The position numbers were made by a program, and so were the translations under genes. This document shows, one piece after another, positions 4,493-6,361 of a stretch of 6,361 nt of DNA; the stretch's first letter is position 1; each line of letters opens with the position of its first letter. The DNA is taken from the NCBI GenBank assembly GCA_017479035.1, contig JAFVCR010000035.1:1-6361 (forward strand), in the 5' to 3' direction. Origin of the DNA: Kiritimatiellia bacterium. GTDB taxonomy: Bacteria; Verrucomicrobiota; Kiritimatiellia; RFP12; UBA1067. The notes below the pieces were generated by a model. That model was given only the letters and a program-made list of their open reading frames with translations. It had not been told where the DNA came from and searched no databases.

Positions 4493-5524
4493 ATGTTTGA
4501 GAAATTGAAAAATATGTTTTCGATGGACATCGGCATCGATCTGGGGACGGCGAACTCGCTGGTCTTCGTGAAGGGCAAGGGAATAGTCCTGGACGAGCCG
4601 AGCGTGGTGGCCATCCAAAACGGTACGAAGAAGGTGATAGCCGTTGGCGCCAAGGCAAAGGAAATGATTGGCAAGACGCCAGGCAACATCGTGGCGATAC
4701 GCCCGATGAAGAGCGGGGTTATAGCGGATTTCGACATTACCGAGGCCATGCTGCACTATTTCATAGTGAATGCGTGCCCGAAGCGTATGATGCTCTCGCG
4801 CTATACTAGGCCGCGCGTGGTGGTGGCTGTGCCGAGCGGGATAACCGAGGTGGAGAAGCGTGCGGTGGAGGATGCGGCGAAGGCTGCGGGCGCGCGCGCG
4901 GTATTCACGGTGGAAGAGCCGATGGCGGCGGCGATAGGGGTGAAGCTGCCGGTGGCGGAGCCAGCGGGGTCGATGATAGTAGACATAGGCGGCGGCACTT
5001 GCGAGGTGGCTATCATATCCCTGGGCGGCATTGTGCATGCGCATTCCGTGCGGGCGGGTGGAGATGCGATGGACGATTGCATCATCAGCTATCTGAACCG
5101 CGCGTACCATCTTTTGATTGGCGAGCGCATGGCCGAGGACATCAAAATACAGATAGGTTCGGCGTTCCCCACGGGCGAAGAGAACTCGATGGAAGTGAGC
5201 GGGCGCGACATTGTGGCGGGGTTGCCGAAGACGCTTGTGGTGACGAGCGAGGAAATCCGCGATGCGTTGCAGCAGCCGGTGAGGGATATTGTGAATGCCG
5301 TGCGCACGACGCTCGACAGGTGCGAGCCGGAACTGGCGGCGGATCTCGTGGGGCGGGGAATAGTGTTGAGCGGGGGGTCGTCGCAACTGCGCGGGCTTGC
5401 GGCGTTGCTGGAGAAGGAAACCAAGTTGCCTGTGTTTCTGGCGAAGGAACCACTCTTTGCAGTGGCGAAGGGAACGGGCGAGATGACAAAGGAACTCGAC
5501 CTGCTGCTGAAGAACAAGCACTGA
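4493..5524 (+). CDS. mreB: Rod-shape-determining protein MreB (bacterial actin homologue)
   Basis: The 343-residue product has the usual MreB length and motifs. An amphipathic N-terminal segment MFEKLKNMF (1-9) fits membrane binding. Phosphate-1 is DIGIDLGTANSLV (12-24), followed by the conserved KGKGIVLDEPSVVA (27-40). RPRVVVAVPSGITEVEKRAV (106-125) and EEPMAAAIG (141-149) are characteristic, as is phosphate-2 VDIGGGTCEVA (163-173). The adenosine motif is GIVLSGGSSQLRGL (289-302). MreB forms ATP-dependent filaments at the inner membrane that guide side-wall peptidoglycan synthesis with MreC, MreD, RodA and PBP2. In phosphate-2 the usual second threonine of GGGTTEVA is a cysteine (C170). The ATG at 4493 gives the full amphipathic helix and coincides with predicted +1; an internal ATG at 4514 would remove most of it. 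mreC follows after 37 bp, so the two are probably an operon. Confidence 0.98.
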   Translation: MFEKLKNMFSMDIGIDLGTANSLVFVKGKGIVLDEPSVVAIQNGTKKVIAVGAKAKEMIGKTPGNIVAIRPMKSGVIADFDITEAMLHYFIVNACPKRMMLSRYTRPRVVVAVPSGITEVEKRAVEDAAKAAGARAVFTVEEPMAAAIGVKLPVAEPAGSMIVDIGGGTCEVAIISLGGIVHAHSVRAGGDAMDDCIISYLNRAYHLLIGERMAEDIKIQIGSAFPTGEENSMEVSGRDIVAGLPKTLVVTSEEIRDALQQPVRDIVNAVRTTLDRCEPELAADLVGRGIVLSGGSSQLRGLAALLEKETKLPVFLAKEPLFAVAKGTGEMTKELDLLLKNKH

Positions 5525-5543
5525 CGGGGGCGGCATCGCAAGG

Positions 5544-5561
5544 ATGCGAAGTTTTCGATAA
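5544..5561 (+). other. Five-codon mini-ORF abutting mreC
   Basis: ATG at 5544 reads MRSFR and ends with TAA at 5559-5561, immediately followed by the mreC ATG (TAAATG) in the same frame. AAGG directly touches the mini-ORF start, too close for a normal ribosome-binding site. It may be chance or a translational-coupling device. Confidence 0.2.
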
Positions 5562-6361
5562 ATGAAATTCTGGGCTGGGATATTCGCCGTATTTGCGGCG
5601 GTGTGCGCAATCGTGCTGTGGGTATTGGGCGGAAGGGCGATAGCGGCGGAGGCCGTGTATCCTTTCGAGAATGCCGCAAACGGTGCGTGGAGGTCTACCC
5701 CGGCGAGGTATCTGCGGGCATTGTGGCGCGGTGCGGGGCTTGCAAAAGAGAATGCCGAGTTGCGCGAGCGGGCGGAACTTGCGGATGTGCTGCGCATGGA
5801 CAATGCACGGCTGGCGGCGGAGAATGCAAGGTTGCGCGAGGCGTTGGAGTATCCTGCAAAACTCGAGGGAGAGTGGGTGGCGGCACCGGTTCTGGGGCGC
5901 AACGGAACGGAAGGCGCGAAGGGGCTGATGCGCGTGGGGAAAGGATCTCTTGAAGGGGTGAAAAGCGGTGCGCCAGTGGTGGCGGCGCAGGGGGTGGTGG
6001 GGCGCGTGGCGGAGGTTACTCCGCACACGGCGGTGGTGAAGTTGCTTTCCGAACCGACCATGAAGGTGGCGTGCGAAATAGAAGGCACGGCGCAGGATGG
6101 CGGGCCGGTGAAGGGTATCGTATCGGGAGCCTCGGCCAGCCGCGTGATGGGCGACGGGTCTGTGGGCGTGGTCTATTTCGTGAATCCGTATCGTCTTTCG
6201 CACGTCCGCCGCGAGGCGGTGGTGAAGGATGGTGCGCGTCTTGTCACAAGCGGGCTTGGAGGGGTGTTCCCCAAAGGGCTTGCCATCGGCTTTATGATTG
6301 ACGGTGCGAATGTGGACGAAACGAAACTGGAGCGCGAAGGCATGGTGAAGCCGGCTGTGGA
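5562..6361 (+). CDS. mreC: Rod-shape-determining protein MreC, 3' end outside window
   Basis: The frame opens at the ATG at 5562, just after an in-frame TAA (5559-5561) that excludes an earlier start. It stays open to the window end: 266 codons plus two bases. The N-terminus has a short cytoplasmic tail and one membrane helix (about residues 4-22). A heptad-rich coiled coil follows at about 58-96 (KENAELRERAEL, NARLAAENARLREAL). The periplasmic MreC beta domain starts near 105. It includes APVVAAQGVVGRVAEV (137-152), HTAVVKLLSEPTMKVACEIE (155-174), and LVTSGLGGVFPKGLAIG (227-243). MreC is a bitopic scaffold linking MreB to MreD, PBP2 and RodA; it lies 37 bp downstream of mreB, supporting an mre operon. 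No well-spaced Shine-Dalgarno exists: AAGGA at 5540-5544 is 17 bases away. Most MreC proteins are about 270-370 residues, so up to about 100 residues may be missing. Confidence 0.95.
   Translation, partial: MKFWAGIFAVFAAVCAIVLWVLGGRAIAAEAVYPFENAANGAWRSTPARYLRALWRGAGLAKENAELRERAELADVLRMDNARLAAENARLREALEYPAKLEGEWVAAPVLGRNGTEGAKGLMRVGKGSLEGVKSGAPVVAAQGVVGRVAEVTPHTAVVKLLSEPTMKVACEIEGTAQDGGPVKGIVSGASASRVMGDGSVGVVYFVNPYRLSHVRREAVVKDGARLVTSGLGGVFPKGLAIGFMIDGANVDETKLEREGMVKPAV

Noticed and set aside
3075..4508. 477-codon plus-strand frame overlapping the XylR-like gene and tRNA
   Set aside because: It is the shifted frame of the regulator, Gly/Ala/Arg-rich, and passes through the tRNA antisense. No domain is recognisable.
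4412..6088. 558-codon open frame on the minus strand antisense to mreB and mreC
   Set aside because: Its translation is low-complexity Arg/His/Pro/Ala, and the plus strand encodes clear MreB and MreC. It also runs across the mreB promoter.

Overview
The window is a GC-rich (mostly G/C at third codon positions) bacterial chromosomal segment. It holds five protein genes, one tRNA gene and one repetitive intergenic tract. A secreted sulfatase divergent from a XylR/AraC-type sugar-sensing regulator, next to a core mreBC locus and a GC-palindrome intergenic repeat, suggests the PVC superphylum, most likely a Kiritimatiellota/Verrucomicrobiota/Lentisphaerota-like organism. That placement is an inference from gene content, not a proven assignment.

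Layout, left to right. Positions 1-201 hold two copies of an ~88-bp GC-rich repeat with two hairpins each, separated by runs of the heptamer ACTGCAA. Positions 202-335 are non-coding with small inverted repeats, one of which may be a terminator. On the minus strand, 336-1385 encodes a BatA-like membrane-anchored von Willebrand factor A protein. Upstream of it on the same strand, 1447-2982 encodes an exported formylglycine sulfatase. The divergent intergenic region 2983-3093 carries back-to-back sigma70-type promoters and operator-like repeats. On the plus strand, 3094-4272 encodes a XylR-like regulator (periplasmic-binding-protein-like sensor plus AraC helix-turn-helix). A tRNA-Arg(CCU) gene lies at 4286-4362 on the minus strand, convergent with the regulator. 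A second divergent promoter region (4363-4492) drives the tRNA leftward and mreB rightward. mreB (4493-5524) is followed by mreC (5562 to the window end, incomplete).

Two functional units are visible. One is a carbohydrate-desulfation module: the regulator probably senses a sugar and controls the divergent sulfatase, and the BatA-like gene may be read through from the sulfatase. The other is the cell-shape operon mreB-mreC, presumably continuing to mreD and rod-elongation genes beyond the window.

The most striking signal is at the transcription starts. mreB has a 12/12 consensus promoter (TTGACA, 17 bp, TATAAT) placed so that the predicted +1 is the A of its ATG. The sulfatase has TTGCAC-17-TATAAT placed so that +1 falls on or one base before its ATG. 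The regulator has TTGACA-18-TATCAT with only about three bases of leader. None has a normally placed Shine-Dalgarno sequence. The sequence therefore predicts leaderless or near-leaderless mRNAs for three of three independently promoted protein genes.
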